From assembly GCF_016545825.1 (NCBI RefSeq), contig NC_052622.1, positions 15,557,037 to 15,621,036 of the forward strand: DNA of 64,000 nucleotides. The letters run 5' to 3'. This document shows positions 48,791 through 60,040 of this stretch, in pieces (within the stretch, counting starts at the first letter, position 1; each line of letters starts with the position of its first letter). The notes under the pieces are model-generated. The model was not told where the DNA came from, ran no database searches, and saw nothing but the letters and a program-made list of their open reading frames with translations. Origin of the DNA: Eucalyptus grandis. Lineage: Eukaryota; Streptophyta; Magnoliopsida; Myrtales; Myrtaceae. Made by a program: the position numbers and the translations under genes.

Positions 48791-48928
48791 AACGCACCCA
48801 TAGAAAGCTACAGTCTTCTATCAAGGAGTTTCCCCGAACCATGTAAAATAAGAATCTTGACTTCAAGGATACATTGTTTGCTATTTTGTTAATCTGACTC
48901 GTGATTTATCAAATTCTATTCAAATCAA

Positions 48929-49790
48929 GAATTCATTACCCCTTTCATGGTTTGTACCATAGTCGATGTCTGTTTCCTCTCCTCTCTTTTTTTTCAAAAT
49001 TAAAAATAAAACTAGCCTCTTAATTTTGTCAAGATTGATCTGATCTCCTTTAGGCTTTAGCAAACTCTACATTGCATAGTTGAATCTTGAATATCCAATC
49101 ATCTCAATTCTCTATTTTTGGCAGACATACATGTCAATATAATCACAATGGATCGTTAGAAGTTGGAAGTCAAGATGATTGGCCGAGAATATTTCAGAAG
49201 TAATCAATAGAAGATGTCAGAACTCTACCCATGGTAAGCTTTTCCAATGATCTTTGTTGGTTTTAAGAATGACTTCGCAACGGATTAAATTAAGTCATTA
49301 ACCTCAAAATGAAGAAGACCTGGACGGAAAAATCATTTCCGAAGGAGATCAAGTGCCGGAAAATGAAAGAGTAAATCAAGTTTGGATCCAAGAAATAATA
49401 AGGCTACTAAAAGACATTATCAAGAACTGACTTAGTTTTAGCAGCTTTTACACAAATGGCTCAACCGGTTCCCTCTTTTACGAGATGTATTCAGACGCTA
49501 TGTTTGACACGAACCTGGTTGAAACATCAGCAACATCTCTCCATCACTCTCCGGCTGGAACTTGCAAGCGGATTAACGCAAGGGAAGTTAAGTTATGGTT
49601 TCTAAACTCCAAACTTCCATTTTAATGACCAGCAGAAAATCCATATTGCTATTGGTACTAACTTAATAAATTTGGCCACGACTGGACTCTACATAAGCAA
49701 TAAAACCTAAATGCAATAAACTAACCAAGTCAATCCTTCCTAAATTCGACCCAAAAAAAAAAAAACAATTATTTTCTTAGATATGCCAAA
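48929..49790. other. Spacer between TBL copy 3 and the RLK2 3' flank
   Basis: No gene recognised. TBL intron similarity ends at about 48928 and RLK downstream similarity starts at about 49790. Confidence 0.5.
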
Positions 49791-49942
49791 GTCCATTCAT
49801 TTGCGAGCAAAAAAGAGAACCGATATCATGCCATGGACTTTTGGGCCTGCAAAGAAAAAGACATACCGCAGCATTCAAGCTTTGAGAGGAAATTCAATTG
49901 CCTGCACAATTCTACCACTAGTTATAGAGAGAACCGATATTA
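49791..49942 (-). repeat. 3' flank of RLK2, separated from the gene by a LINE
   Basis: Shares gtccattcatttgcgagc, gcattcaagctttgag and caattgcctgcac with 11885-12030 just downstream of RLK1. It should adjoin 55899 and has been displaced by the LINE insertion. Confidence 0.8.
49928..49942 (+). repeat. Target-site duplication, left copy
   Basis: agagaaccgatatta is identical to the 15 bases at 55884-55898 after the LINE poly-A tail. Confidence 0.95.
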
Positions 49943-50515
49943 AAGTGGCCAATTGACGTCTAAGCTCTCTCGTGTATGCGAGCTCTCTCTACCCTCTGGT
50001 AACGATGTCTCCTCCCCAAAACCTAGACTCAGTCTAAATACCACAAATCTCTACTCCTTTTTGTCCTTGTTACAGATTGATTGACAAAAAACAAAACCCT
50101 AAAGAATGTTTCGCCAGTTCTTTTTTGTCGAGTATGGTGGCGTTCCACTCTTCACATAGTGCAGTAGCCTTGCTCGATCGGCAGGATCTATGACTTATGT
50201 GGCTTCAATCAAGGTTGGATTTCCTCCCTTTCGATCTGTGGGCGAGTTAATGATGTCCGGATGAAGAAGCTCGTAATCTGGCTCGGACTTCCGGGCGCGC
50301 AGTGGTGGGTTGTTGAATACGATTCGATCGGAACAAATTCACCGTAGATGCTTCTGTGAAAAGGTGTGGATCCGGCTCTGATAAGGAGATATACTGAAAA
50401 TCGTATTGAGCTCTTTGTCAGTAAGATGTTTGATAAAATGTCTGAGAGGGATTTCAGAAGTACTCAGAAATATTGATTGTTGCTATTAAGTTTTTTTTTA
50501 TGGTTTTTACATAGC

Positions 50516-51371
50516 ATGGATAGAAAAGATGGCAATGAGTTGCGGGTTGCAGCATTATGTAAACGATTAGGTCATTTGTGGTCTGAGGAAGATGTGGTTG
50601 AAGTAAACCCGGAGATATCATTACAGAAAAGAGATGAATGTAAGAGAACAATTTTGGGTAAACTTTACTCAAAACCCAATGTCAACTTTCCAGCATTCTT
50701 CACAACTATAAAGAAAGCATGGAAAGTAGAGGCGAAGAGAATGTGCACAAAAAGGACCGAGTCTCTTTACCTTTGTATTTCAATCGAGGCGGAAAAGGAC
50801 AGAATCCTGAAATCTACACCTTGGTGTTATTCTAAATGTCTGCTTGTTCTAAAACAAGGCGAGCTGAAATTACGAACATTGTTATGATTTTCTAGAGCAG
50901 CCTTCTGGTAAGAATTGGAGGAATCCCCCCGGATGGAGGGTTGAAACAGTTTACCATGATTTGGGGAAAAAACTCGGCCAGGTCCAGGAAATTAAGCTTG
51001 AAACCATGGGAAACTTGCAGCAAAAAGGAGGAAGAGTCAGAGTGGAAGTAGACTTAACTACTCCTCTGAAAGCAGGAACCATCCTGGATATTGGCCATAA
51101 ATGGCTGTGGGTTGAATATAAATACGAAAGATTACCCCATTATTGTTACTCCTGTGGAAGAATAGGCCACTATGCACAAGATTGTTCAGAAATACCTTAT
51201 GTAGAATCTCCATGGGCAATCAACAAAATTGGCTCCCTACGGACCATGGCTGAAAGCGAAGTCGATGATCACAGCCCTTATTGGGAGGCCTTTTATGGCA
51301 ACATTGAAGAAGACATTATAATAGAAGAAACCATACACGAAGAACCTTCTCCGGCAGCAAGCGGGATCTAA
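50516..51371 (+). pseudogene. LINE ORF1 (DUF4283-like, CCHC zinc knuckle)
   Basis: Would encode the RNA-binding partner protein of the LINE. It starts MDRKDGNELRVAALCKRLG at 50516 and reads to about 50887. After a frame break the reading continues at about 50961 to YCYSCGRIGHYAQDC, a perfect CCHC knuckle (C-x2-C-x4-H-x4-C), preceded by WVEYKYERLPHY as usual for plant LINE ORF1 proteins. Confidence 0.85.
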
Positions 51372-51722
51372 TTATAAGAGAGAAAGATCCAGAAATGCGT
51401 CTTGAAGTATGCAGCAAAAAGAAGAGCAGAAAGTTCCATGGAGCCGAGATATTGGAAACCCCTATCACAAATTAGCGAGGTTATCAAAGATCATGGAAAA
51501 CAGATCATTTGCTCAATGCTCCAATACAAAATTCTTTGAAGATAGGAAAAAGCAGCAAAAAGAATATGAAAGTGCGAGAAAACCAAAAAACAGAAATGCC
51601 TACCCGAACCTATACCTCTTATCATAGATGACTCGAGGCATGACGGAGACCCCAGTGAAGTTGCTTAAGGATGGCACAGATTAGGCTTTGGTGGCTAGCC
51701 CTAATAAGCCACCAAAGAAGAC

Positions 51723-54700
51723 ATGAAAATTATTAGCTGGAATTGTCAGGGGCTAGGCAACCCCCTGACAATCCAAGAGCTAAGAGCATTAATTGCTCTA
51801 GAAAGGCCTAGTATAGTTTTTCTAATGGAGACTAAAAACAAAGCAACGAGGGTGGAAAGTATATCCAGGAAACTTCAATTTCAGCACTTATTTTTAGAAA
51901 ACCCAACGGGTATAGTAGGGGGGTTGGCGTTAATGTGGAATGAGGAAGTATCATTGCAAGTGCAAAGCAGTTCAAAACAATATATAGATGTCAAATGCAC
52001 TGAACTAGCCAGGAAATCAGTGATGCAGATTACTTTTATTCATGCGTCCACAAATTTTGGTGAGAGGATACAACTATGGCAGCATTTGAAGACATTGAAA
52101 CCCTACAGTTCCCACCCATGGATATGCTTGGGTGATTTTAACGAGATTCTATATGTATGGGAGAAGGTTGGGAGAAGGGAAGCAGATAATAAAAGAATCG
52201 CAGCATTTAGAGACATGCTTAATGAGTTATCCCTGATGGATATGGACAGTCAAGGATGTGCATTCACGTGGGCAAACAACAGAGAAGGGGACGATCTTGT
52301 TAAAAAAAGATTGGATAGGGCGTTATGTACCTTGGAATGGCGAGTACTCTTCCATGATGCAGAAATTCATGCTCTTCCAGCAATAGGCTCGGATCACAGT
52401 CCTCTTGTTCTGAGGCTATACCCTGCACAAAGGAAAAGAAGAAGAGAATTTAAAATGGAGGCTTTTTGGTTAGAAAATGAAGAATATCACGATGTTATTC
52501 ACCATGCATGGACTAACACAGTCTATCCTCAGCCAACTTTCTCGGACAAGCTTCAGAAACAGCAAAAAATTGACACAAAGGAGTCAAAAAAGTTTGCTCA
52601 TGCACCCAAAGAGGATAAGAGAGTTAACTCAGCCCTAACAAAGCAATAACCAATCAGTCACATTCAAACATAAAGGAAGAGAAAAGCATCATCCACCAGA
52701 TCGACACATTAAGAAAGCAGGAGGAACAATATTGGGGATTGAGGTCGAGAATTAAATGGTTACAGTGGGGAGACAAAAATACACGTTTCTTTCATGCTAC
52801 AACAGTCCAAAGGAGGTGTCGAAATCACATTACGATGCTGAAAGTGGAAGAAGACAGATGGTGTCGGGATCCAAAGAAATCGATTCACATTAAAAATTAT
52901 TACAGCACCCTATATACAACAGCAGGGGAACGTCATTATCAGCCAGTCTTATGCCAATGCCATACTCCTATTGATGATCGCATAAATGCATCGCTGGTGG
53001 CTAATCCCACGATGGAGGAAATCAAAACAGCAGTTTATCAATTGGGAGCCTTGAAAGCGCCTGGCCCTAATGGGTTTAATGGTATGTTCTATCAAAATGA
53101 TTGGGTTATTATTCAGACTGACCTATTCCACCTGGTACAGAGCTTCTTCAACACAGGTGTTTTGGATCCTCATCTAAACCAAACATATATTGCCTTGATT
53201 CCCAAAGTGAAAAACCCTGAGACAATTTGTCAGTTTAGACCTATCAGTCTTTGCAATTTCAGTTATAAAATCATATCAAAACTACTTGCCAATAGATTGA
53301 AGCAATGGCTGCCAGAGATAATCGAACCTGAACAGAGTGCCTTTGTACAGGGGAGACAGATCTGAGATAACATCCTAATAGTGCGGGAAGTGCTACACCA
53401 AATTTGCGCATCACCAAAAGAAAGAAGAAACATCGGGCGGACTTAAATTAGATATGCGAAAGCATATGACAGAATTGAATGGGATTTTCTTCGGGATTGC
53501 ATGCTGCAAATGGGTTTTTCATAGAAATGGGTGGCTTTAATAATGCAATGCATCACAACAATGACTTTTAGTGTTAAACTTAATGGAGAACCTACCCCGT
53601 TTTTAGTCCTTCCAGAGGTCTAAGGCAAGGAGACCCATTGTCGCCTTATTTATTCATCCTAATCACTAATGTGTTAACTTGGTTGATGCAAAAAGCAGTA
53701 GGAGAAGGCAGCATACAAGGTATACAGCTCAACAGGTTCTGTCCTAAGCTTTCTCACCTTATGTTTGCGGATGATGTTATTTTCTTCATGGATGGGACTT
53801 TAAAGGAATGTCAGAATTTGACACTTACAATTAATCAGTATTGCTATGCAACGAGGCAAGCTCTCAACTTAAACAAGTCAGGCGTTTATTTTAGTAAGAA
53901 TTGTCCCCCACTACTTAAGAGGAATATGGCTCAAGAGCTGAGAGTGCCTGTTTTTGACAAGACAGGGAAATACCTAGGTATCCCTACAGAATGGGGACAA
54001 TCTAAAAAAGAATTATTTGCATGGATACTCACCAGAGTGAATTCAAAGCTAGAGGGTTGGAAGGAAAAATTACTTACCAAAGCAGGAAAGGAGGTCCTGA
54101 TTAAGAGTGTGATGCAGGCCATCCCAACCTATGCCATGTCAATCTTCAAGCTACCCTTGTCCATCTGCAGAGCAATAGAAAGGCGAATAGCGTCATTCTG
54201 GTGGCAGAAAGGAGACTCAAAGAAAGGAATTCACTGGAAGAATTGGGAAGCTATGAAGACAAGAAAGGATGAAGGAGGGATGGGGTTCAAAGACTTAATT
54301 ACCTTCAATTGTGCAATCTTTGGGCAAACAGTGTCCGCGTCTACACAAGTCCCCTGGATGCGTTATAGAGCAAAGTTCTAAAGGGCACATACTTCCCTTA
54401 TGGAGATATATGGAGTGCACGGAAGGGCCAGCGATCCTCTTGGGGCCGGCAAAGTATCTTGTTGGGCGAGACTCTATGAAATCGATGTGAAATGGTTAGT
54501 TGGGGATGGTAAATCAATCAAAATAAGGGAGGATAAATGGTTATCATAAGAGTTAACAGGGAATCGAAACCCAACAAACCAACTATGGTTGAAGATTTGA
54601 TAAACGAAGATACCCGAACTTGGAAACAAACTCTTATTCATCGGTACTTTTTTTAGAGAAAGTAGCAAGCGAGATTCTAGCTATTCCCTTGAGTAAAGAT

Positions 54701-55843
54701 CCCAAACCGCAGTAGAATATGGACAGGAAATTGCAAAGGAGAATTCACGGTGAAAAGCGGATACAACAGATCCCAATCATCGACTATTAGACCAAATTCA
54801 CATAAAGCCTCGTGTTCTTACCAGCCCCCACGATCTTTATGGACGCAGATCTGGAGTCTCTCTGTCCCACCGAAAATCAGAACCTTCCTCTGGAGCATTT
54901 GTCAAAGTGCCATTCCCACAAGGGAGAACCTCTACAAAAAGAAGATCAGCCCAGATCCATTATGTCAGATATGTCATACGCATATTGAAACCACCGAACA
55001 TCTCTTCCTATTCTGCAGGTGGACTAAAGAGATCTGGAAAAATATCCGGCTACAGGGGACGAATATGTTGAAACAAATCAAAAGGATAGATCAGTGGCTT
55101 TCGGCAGCATTCGCATCACGAAAGGGTTCACCTGAAAGAGAGTTCATCGCAGGGATCCTATGGCAGATCTGGAAGGCTCGAAACGCACGGATCTTCAGAG
55201 GAAAAATCCCAAGCCCGACGAACGTCCTCGATCTCGCACAAACCCAGAATTTAGCTTTTAGCGAGAGGAAGAAAGAAAACACAAATCGAGACCACATCTC
55301 AACGCTACCGCAGGTCCGGACTCCACCGGAAAAGGTCAATTGAAAGTGAACGTCGACGCCTCATGGGTACCGGAGAAAACCTCTGTTCAATGCCGGAATC
55401 GCAAGAGATGAAGAGGATCTGTCGTTGATGGCTTTGCGGCGAGAGGCTAGGGCTTCTTCGTCGGCACAAGCAAGCGGAAGCCCTTTTTGCACGGATTACG
55501 CTTTATCTTGAACTGAAGTCGTCGCACGTGAAGACACGAAGTGAAGCAGTTCACCTTACCTGTGGAAAGCGGCGTTTAGCGGTGGTGAATTTCGTCATGG
55601 GCCGGGCCGAGATTCCATGGAATTTAAGAGAGATAATTCAACACTTTGCCGACAAGAGCTCTTTTCGGGCCAAAACGTAACAGTAATCTACTGTCCGCGG
55701 GAGGCAAATCAGGCTGCTGATTGGCTGGTACGAAATCATCGTGCAAAGAAACTTCCTCCAAATTGGGTTCATATACCCCTATCTCTATGGAATATTTTAG
55801 TTTCCGAATGTAACCCATCGTTGTGTTCTAAGACTACTTAAGA
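51723..55843 (+). pseudogene. LINE ORF2: endonuclease, reverse transcriptase, RNase H
   Basis: The endonuclease domain starts MKIISWNCQGLGNPLT at 51723 and includes LGDFNEIL and the terminal GSDHSPLVL. The reverse transcriptase follows from about 52739 (FRPISLCNFSYKIISK, AFVQGRQI). The catalytic box reads MFADDVIFFMDG near 53765. A zinc-binding-type region (CQICHTHIETTEHLF) is near 54975, and the RNase H end (NVTVIYCPREANQAADWLVRN) is near 55700. Breaks include a frameshift after 52640, a TGA in GRQI-stop-DNIL at 53363 (likely from CGA) and others near 53440-53640, 54380 and 55350. Confidence 0.9.
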
Positions 55844-55883
55844 TAATGCATCGCATCTTTTTTGACCAAAAAAAAAAAAAAAT

Positions 55884-55898
55884 AGAGAACCGATATTA
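55884..55898 (+). repeat. Target-site duplication, right copy
   Basis: agagaaccgatatta follows the LINE poly-A tail and matches 49928-49942 exactly. Confidence 0.95.
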
Positions 55899-55915
55899 TA
55901 AGTTTGCCCGTGTCA

Positions 55916-58504
55916 TCATGCACCAGTTAAAACGAAGGGTGATAATGCAGTGGTGGCACTGATTTCTTGACTGAGTTTTGCTGCTCCTTTAGTGGACAGC
56001 TGAGCAGAGAAGTTGTAATTCAAGTTGTCTGGAACTTTCATAACACCCTCTAACACCTTGATGATCATTGACATGGAAGGCCTCATTGTATAATCTCCTT
56101 GCAAGCACCATGCAGCAATCCTCATCATATTTACCGCATGTGGCCCATTTAATCGCATATCCTCGCTAGACTTATCCACAATGTCCAACAACCGTTTCTC
56201 TTCTGCCTTTCTCTTAAGAAGACTTAGTAAATACATGTCTTCTTCATCTAGAGACCGATCGAAGTTTTTTCTTCCACAAACTATCTCCAAGATGACCACG
56301 CCAAAGCTGTACACATCAACCTTTTCGGTAATTGCAACATTCAGCCACTCGGGGGCCAAATAACCAGAGTTCCTCTCATGCTTATGACAACTTGGTTTTC
56401 GTCCTCTCTCAATCAACTTGGACAATCCAAAATCGGCAACCTTAGCATTGAAATTCCCATCCAAGAGAATATTTTGGGGCTTAATGTCTAGGTGTACAAT
56501 CTTTTGTCTGCAATCTTCATGAAGATAATCTAGTCCTTTCGCTATATCGAGAATGATCTTCTTCCTTCGTTGCCGAGAACACATTCATTGGATTTGGGAA
56601 AGATCCATCTATCTAGAGCCCCATTAGACATGTACTCATAGATAAGGAGCCTTTGGGATTTCTCAGCACAATATCCCATGAGTCTTACCAAGTTCACATG
56701 ATGGATACCACCAATAGTCTCAACTTCGGCAAGAAAGGATTTCTTGACCTGCCCAAAACCACCAAGCCGCTTTACTGCAACTTTTGTTCCATCAATTAGA
56801 GTACCTTCGAAAACAGAACCAAAACCACATTCGCCAAGCTTTTTACTGAAATCATTTGTCATGGCTTTCAAATCACCGAAACGGAATCTTGTGAGCATTC
56901 CGTACTTGAGTAAGATATTCCTCCTCTGCTTCATTGAGATCTCTCTTCCGAACAAACAAAACTATGACTACGATAAGAATTATTATGGCAATGAGAACTC
57001 CAAGGTTGGATTCAAGTATGACAACAAGACGGTTGGTCCTTTGATTTGGAGCTTCATTGGCAAGAGGAGAATCAAGAGAATGATTTGGAGTTCCTACATA
57101 ATGCACATTTTGTAATTTTAGGAAAGCGGTAGAATTATAGGAATTCCTTTTTTTGTCAATTTTCATAAGTGAAAACACTTGAGTTGTTAAGTAACAGTGG
57201 CCAACAGTGGGATCCATTTTGTACTTAAATATAGCTACTTCGCATGAACAATTTTTTGCACAAGCCTCTTTACAACTTGAAGCATCTATGTTCATGAGAT
57301 TTGAAGTAAGAGTGAAGTATGTGACATCTTTGAGCTCCAGAAAACTTTGATCTTGTGAAGCCTCGCAAGATAGTGGAACATTCTTAGAACACCCAAAATT
57401 AGGCTTAGTATAATTTTCTAGCTTGAAATAGCTCATTCCATCACTCGAAGCTGGACAACTACATTGCCCATCGGAGCAAATTCCATATTGTCCACACACT
57501 TTTGGATAACCACAGTCCCCCGCAAGAGACATAGTCAAAAGATCGGCCACTTCTGCCCACACTGCACACATATCCTCAGGTGAACTCCAATTAGGCCTAT
57601 ATGATAACTCATACACTCTCAAATGCCCATCCGAGCCCAATTTCATGTATTGTACAAAAGATGCATGAGGGACTGAAATCAAACTCAAATTATGAATAGA
57701 GTTTGAGAAGAAAGCCAAGCTTCCATTTATAAACTCAACATATGGAGACTCAGTATTTGCATTTGGATTATCAATAAGAGATTGGTAATAGATCTGAGGA
57801 GGACTAGTCTCGATTTGAGCAAATAATCCACGGCCATTCATGTAAAGCATAAGCGTACCGTCTATGGCCCAATTTGTCTCAGAAACACTCGGTATCAATC
57901 TTTGGCCCGCCATCAACTTTTGTCCTAAGACAAGTGTGTCGGTTGGATGATCAAAAGACTGCCAAACAGTCACATTATTCTTATCAAACAACACGAGATT
58001 CCCCAAATCTGTCAAATTCAAGCCTACAACAGACTTGCCAGAAGTGTTAGTGGACCAAGCAATAGTACCGCCAGCATCTTTCAACACCAAATTGCCTTTG
58101 GACGTAAGCTCTAATGTTGCGTTGATCTTTACAGGATTGTTCCGATTGGTGGACCAAACAACTTCTACAGATGCATCATTAGTCATAATACTTGAGCAAG
58201 GATGGAAGATGAAAACAGCAAAGAGGCAAGTGTTGCAGTTATAATTACAATAGAAGCCACTGACGTAGGCAGTGCCAAAAGTTCCTATGCCTCGGCGTAG
58301 AATTGACCGCATGATCAATAGGTCTGCAGATGAATGGGATGATTTACATAAAATGTAGTCTCCGTTATTTGTCCACCGTGTTGAAAGCGTCGCAGTTGGA
58401 TAATCAAGATCTTGAGCTTGAGCATCGGCAAAGTTTGAGAATTGAGATAGAAAAACAAAGGAAAGAGAAAGAAGAGAAGAAGAGAGACAACAAAATGAGA
58501 CCAT
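55916..58504 (-). pseudogene. G-type lectin receptor kinase RLK2, kinase domain disrupted
   Basis: Paralogue of RLK1 with an intact outer part. The ATG at 58504 begins a good signal peptide (MVSFCCLSSSLLSLSFVFLS). The lectin domain (WQSFDHPTDTLVLGQ), EGF-like and PAN cysteines (CKEACAKNCSCEVAIF) and a membrane helix follow in one frame to 56873. Against RLK1, a two-base loss at about 56901 (caagtac-gg) shifts the frame just before the kinase domain. A net four-base loss at about 56575 (vlGNE instead of VLDWPQ) shifts it again. Inside the activation segment a +1 and a -1 change (about 56420 and 56385) cancel, but scramble about eleven codons: ITTMRGTPGYLAPE becomes HKHERNSGYLAPE. Other landmarks remain (HLDIKPQNILL, DFG, APEW). 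The kinase is dead; a secreted-lectin plus membrane-anchor product of about 540 residues could still be made. Confidence 0.88.
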
Positions 58505-59240
58505 GGCCCGCAATGAAAATTTGAGTAGAGAGAAGATTGAGAAAGGAAGAGAGGAGGGAAGCAGATGAACATGAGAGATTGAAGTGGAGGGTAGATGGTT
58601 TCTGAAATCGGAATGGTAGTGTTAGCATCTTGCAATTCGTGGGAGCAAATAAAGTGAGTCAATTTCAGAGGAATTGGTTTGGTTGACTATGAAAAGGTGG
58701 ACATCAGGTTTAGGGTAGACATCGGGTTTAAACCCAAAAACCCGATATCTACCTTTTTCCTAGTCAAACTAGCCCAAACCAAAACCCAGAAAGACGATAT
58801 ATAGTTTTTTCTTAGTCCAACCAACCCAATTCCTCTTAATTAAGCAAAACAACTTTGGAACCCAACCCATGTTTTGGTGCTTCTCTGTAATATCGGGTAT
58901 GAGTTATCAAATGAAGCAAGTAGAACAAGTCAGACGGACAACGACTGGATCGTTGCCTTGCCCATTGGTTTTCTACACTCGAGGAATATCTCTAAATTCA
59001 GTACTTATCTAACGTAATAGATCAATGACCAATTGAAGAATTTGTACGAATTACAGAGATACTTTGAGAGATTCAAGAAGAAGAAGCATTCTTTACGTTG
59101 GAAAAATGACTAAATATTCATAATGGAAACTTTAATTGGATTATGAATTCTTGTGTACTTGCACAGCCATTAATTACTTGGCTTTTTTTTTTCCTCCATT
59201 TGTCCGGCTAGAACATAATATAGGGGCGTTAACTAGTATT
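58505..59240 (-). repeat. Receptor-kinase upstream module, copy 4 (RLK2 promoter side)
   Basis: Aligns with 14662-15290: gaagagaggagggaag, caagaagaagaagcatt, gctagaacataatatagggg. It contains a local inverted duplication at 58700-58790, where atcgggtttaaacccaaaaacccgat reads almost the same on both strands. Confidence 0.7.
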
Positions 59241-60040
59241 AACACCTGATTTTGCCGGCCAGGTAAATCGTCAAAATAGAAATAGCAAAAACAGATAGTT
59301 GGATAGACAAGCAAATTGAAATAGAATTTATTAAAAAATATCAAAAAAGTGAAATTTTTTTAATTAATTAAAAAACTAAATTTTTTTGTATTTTTAAGGA
59401 AAAAACAAAGCGGGCCGAATTGACCCAACCCCTTCTCTTCTTTCAACCCGCTTGGGCCGAGCCCGACGTCTTCCTTTTCTTTTCTTTTATTTTCCCCGGC
59501 CGAGCCTTCCTTCTTCCCCTGGCCCGACCCCTTTCTTCCCTTCTTCCTTCGCACCTCCGTAGCACAGCAATGTACAAAAGTAGGGCAAGGGCAGGACTGG
59601 GCAAATGGTAGCATGATTTTTGGGTAGGGAATCAGGCCGGCCGACAAGCTGGGGGTGGCAAAAGCTATCCGCGCCAGCCGGTGGCTCCTAAAAGCGAGAG
59701 AGGATGTTCAGCCAAGGGAGGTGCTCGCTTGAAAGAGGACAGGAAGTTTGAGAAAGAAACCGAGAGTGAGGAATTTGTTCCGCTTGCCGATGGCTTGCCT
59801 GAATCATCCTCCACCTTTGTCAAAAGCCAACTCACCCATCGTCATTCGTTTTAGCAAAGCTCTCGAACCAGGGAACCCTGGAAACGCCCATTCTTCTCTC
59901 TTGCTTAACGGGTTGGAAAATGTCGAACCAAATCGACGAGATTTTGGGCAAATTGTGCTAAAAAAACAAACTAATTCGTTGCCAATAATGTTGATTTAGA
60001 GCTTAATGTACTGAGTTTAAGCTGCGAATGACATTAAATT
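59241..60040. other. Intergenic spacer
   Basis: No gene recognised. The open frames at 59360-59647 and 59748-59999 lack domains. Confidence 0.4.

Larger units (their letters stand above)
43005..48799 (-). mobile_element. PIF/Harbinger transposon, 5.8 kb, two genes, decayed
   Basis: The terminal inverted repeats are GGCTGCGTTTGGGAAAGC on the left and, reverse-complemented, GGGTGCGTTTGGATTTGGC on the right. The adjacent triplets are cta and ata. It interrupts exon 4 of TBL copy 3, so both ends are fixed by comparison with copies 1 and 2. Inside, on the minus strand, lie a Myb/SANT-like protein gene (45166-46203) and a DDE transposase gene (43593-44839), the two genes expected of this superfamily. 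Both are damaged. Subterminal regions share aaagcctttaggg-like words with the ends. Confidence 0.9.
40455..48928 (+). pseudogene. TBL copy 3, rearranged remnant
   Basis: Pieces of a TBL gene lie in the expected order. The end of exon 1 is at 40455-40503 (CLKYRWKPVGNCDLPR before gtacg). An exon 2 scrap at about 41640-41750 has lost the GDS motif. Exon 3 at 42004-42178 is open (EYGVELMFFHDMF, FNSWHWWPHVGRKQ), but the donor is altered from gtaag to gttta. Exon 4 starts at about 42907 with a mutated first codon and a TGA (NTWAK is now NT-stop). A Harbinger element splits it at 43005, and its last 45 bases (AGAAAGCTACAGTCTTCTATC) resume at 48801. Intron 4 sequence continues to about 48928, and exon 5 is absent. 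The 5' half of exon 1 is also missing. It cannot encode an enzyme. Confidence 0.85.
49943..55883 (+). mobile_element. L1-type LINE, near full length
   Basis: Bounded by the perfect 15-bp duplication agagaaccgatatta and ending in a poly-A run (about 55868-55882). A 5' untranslated region of about 570 bases precedes ORF1 (DUF4283-like plus zinc knuckle). ORF2 carries an apurinic endonuclease, a reverse transcriptase and RNase H. Both ORFs contain stops or frameshifts, so it no longer moves by itself. It inserted in the 3' flank of RLK2, 32 bases beyond the stop codon. Confidence 0.93.
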
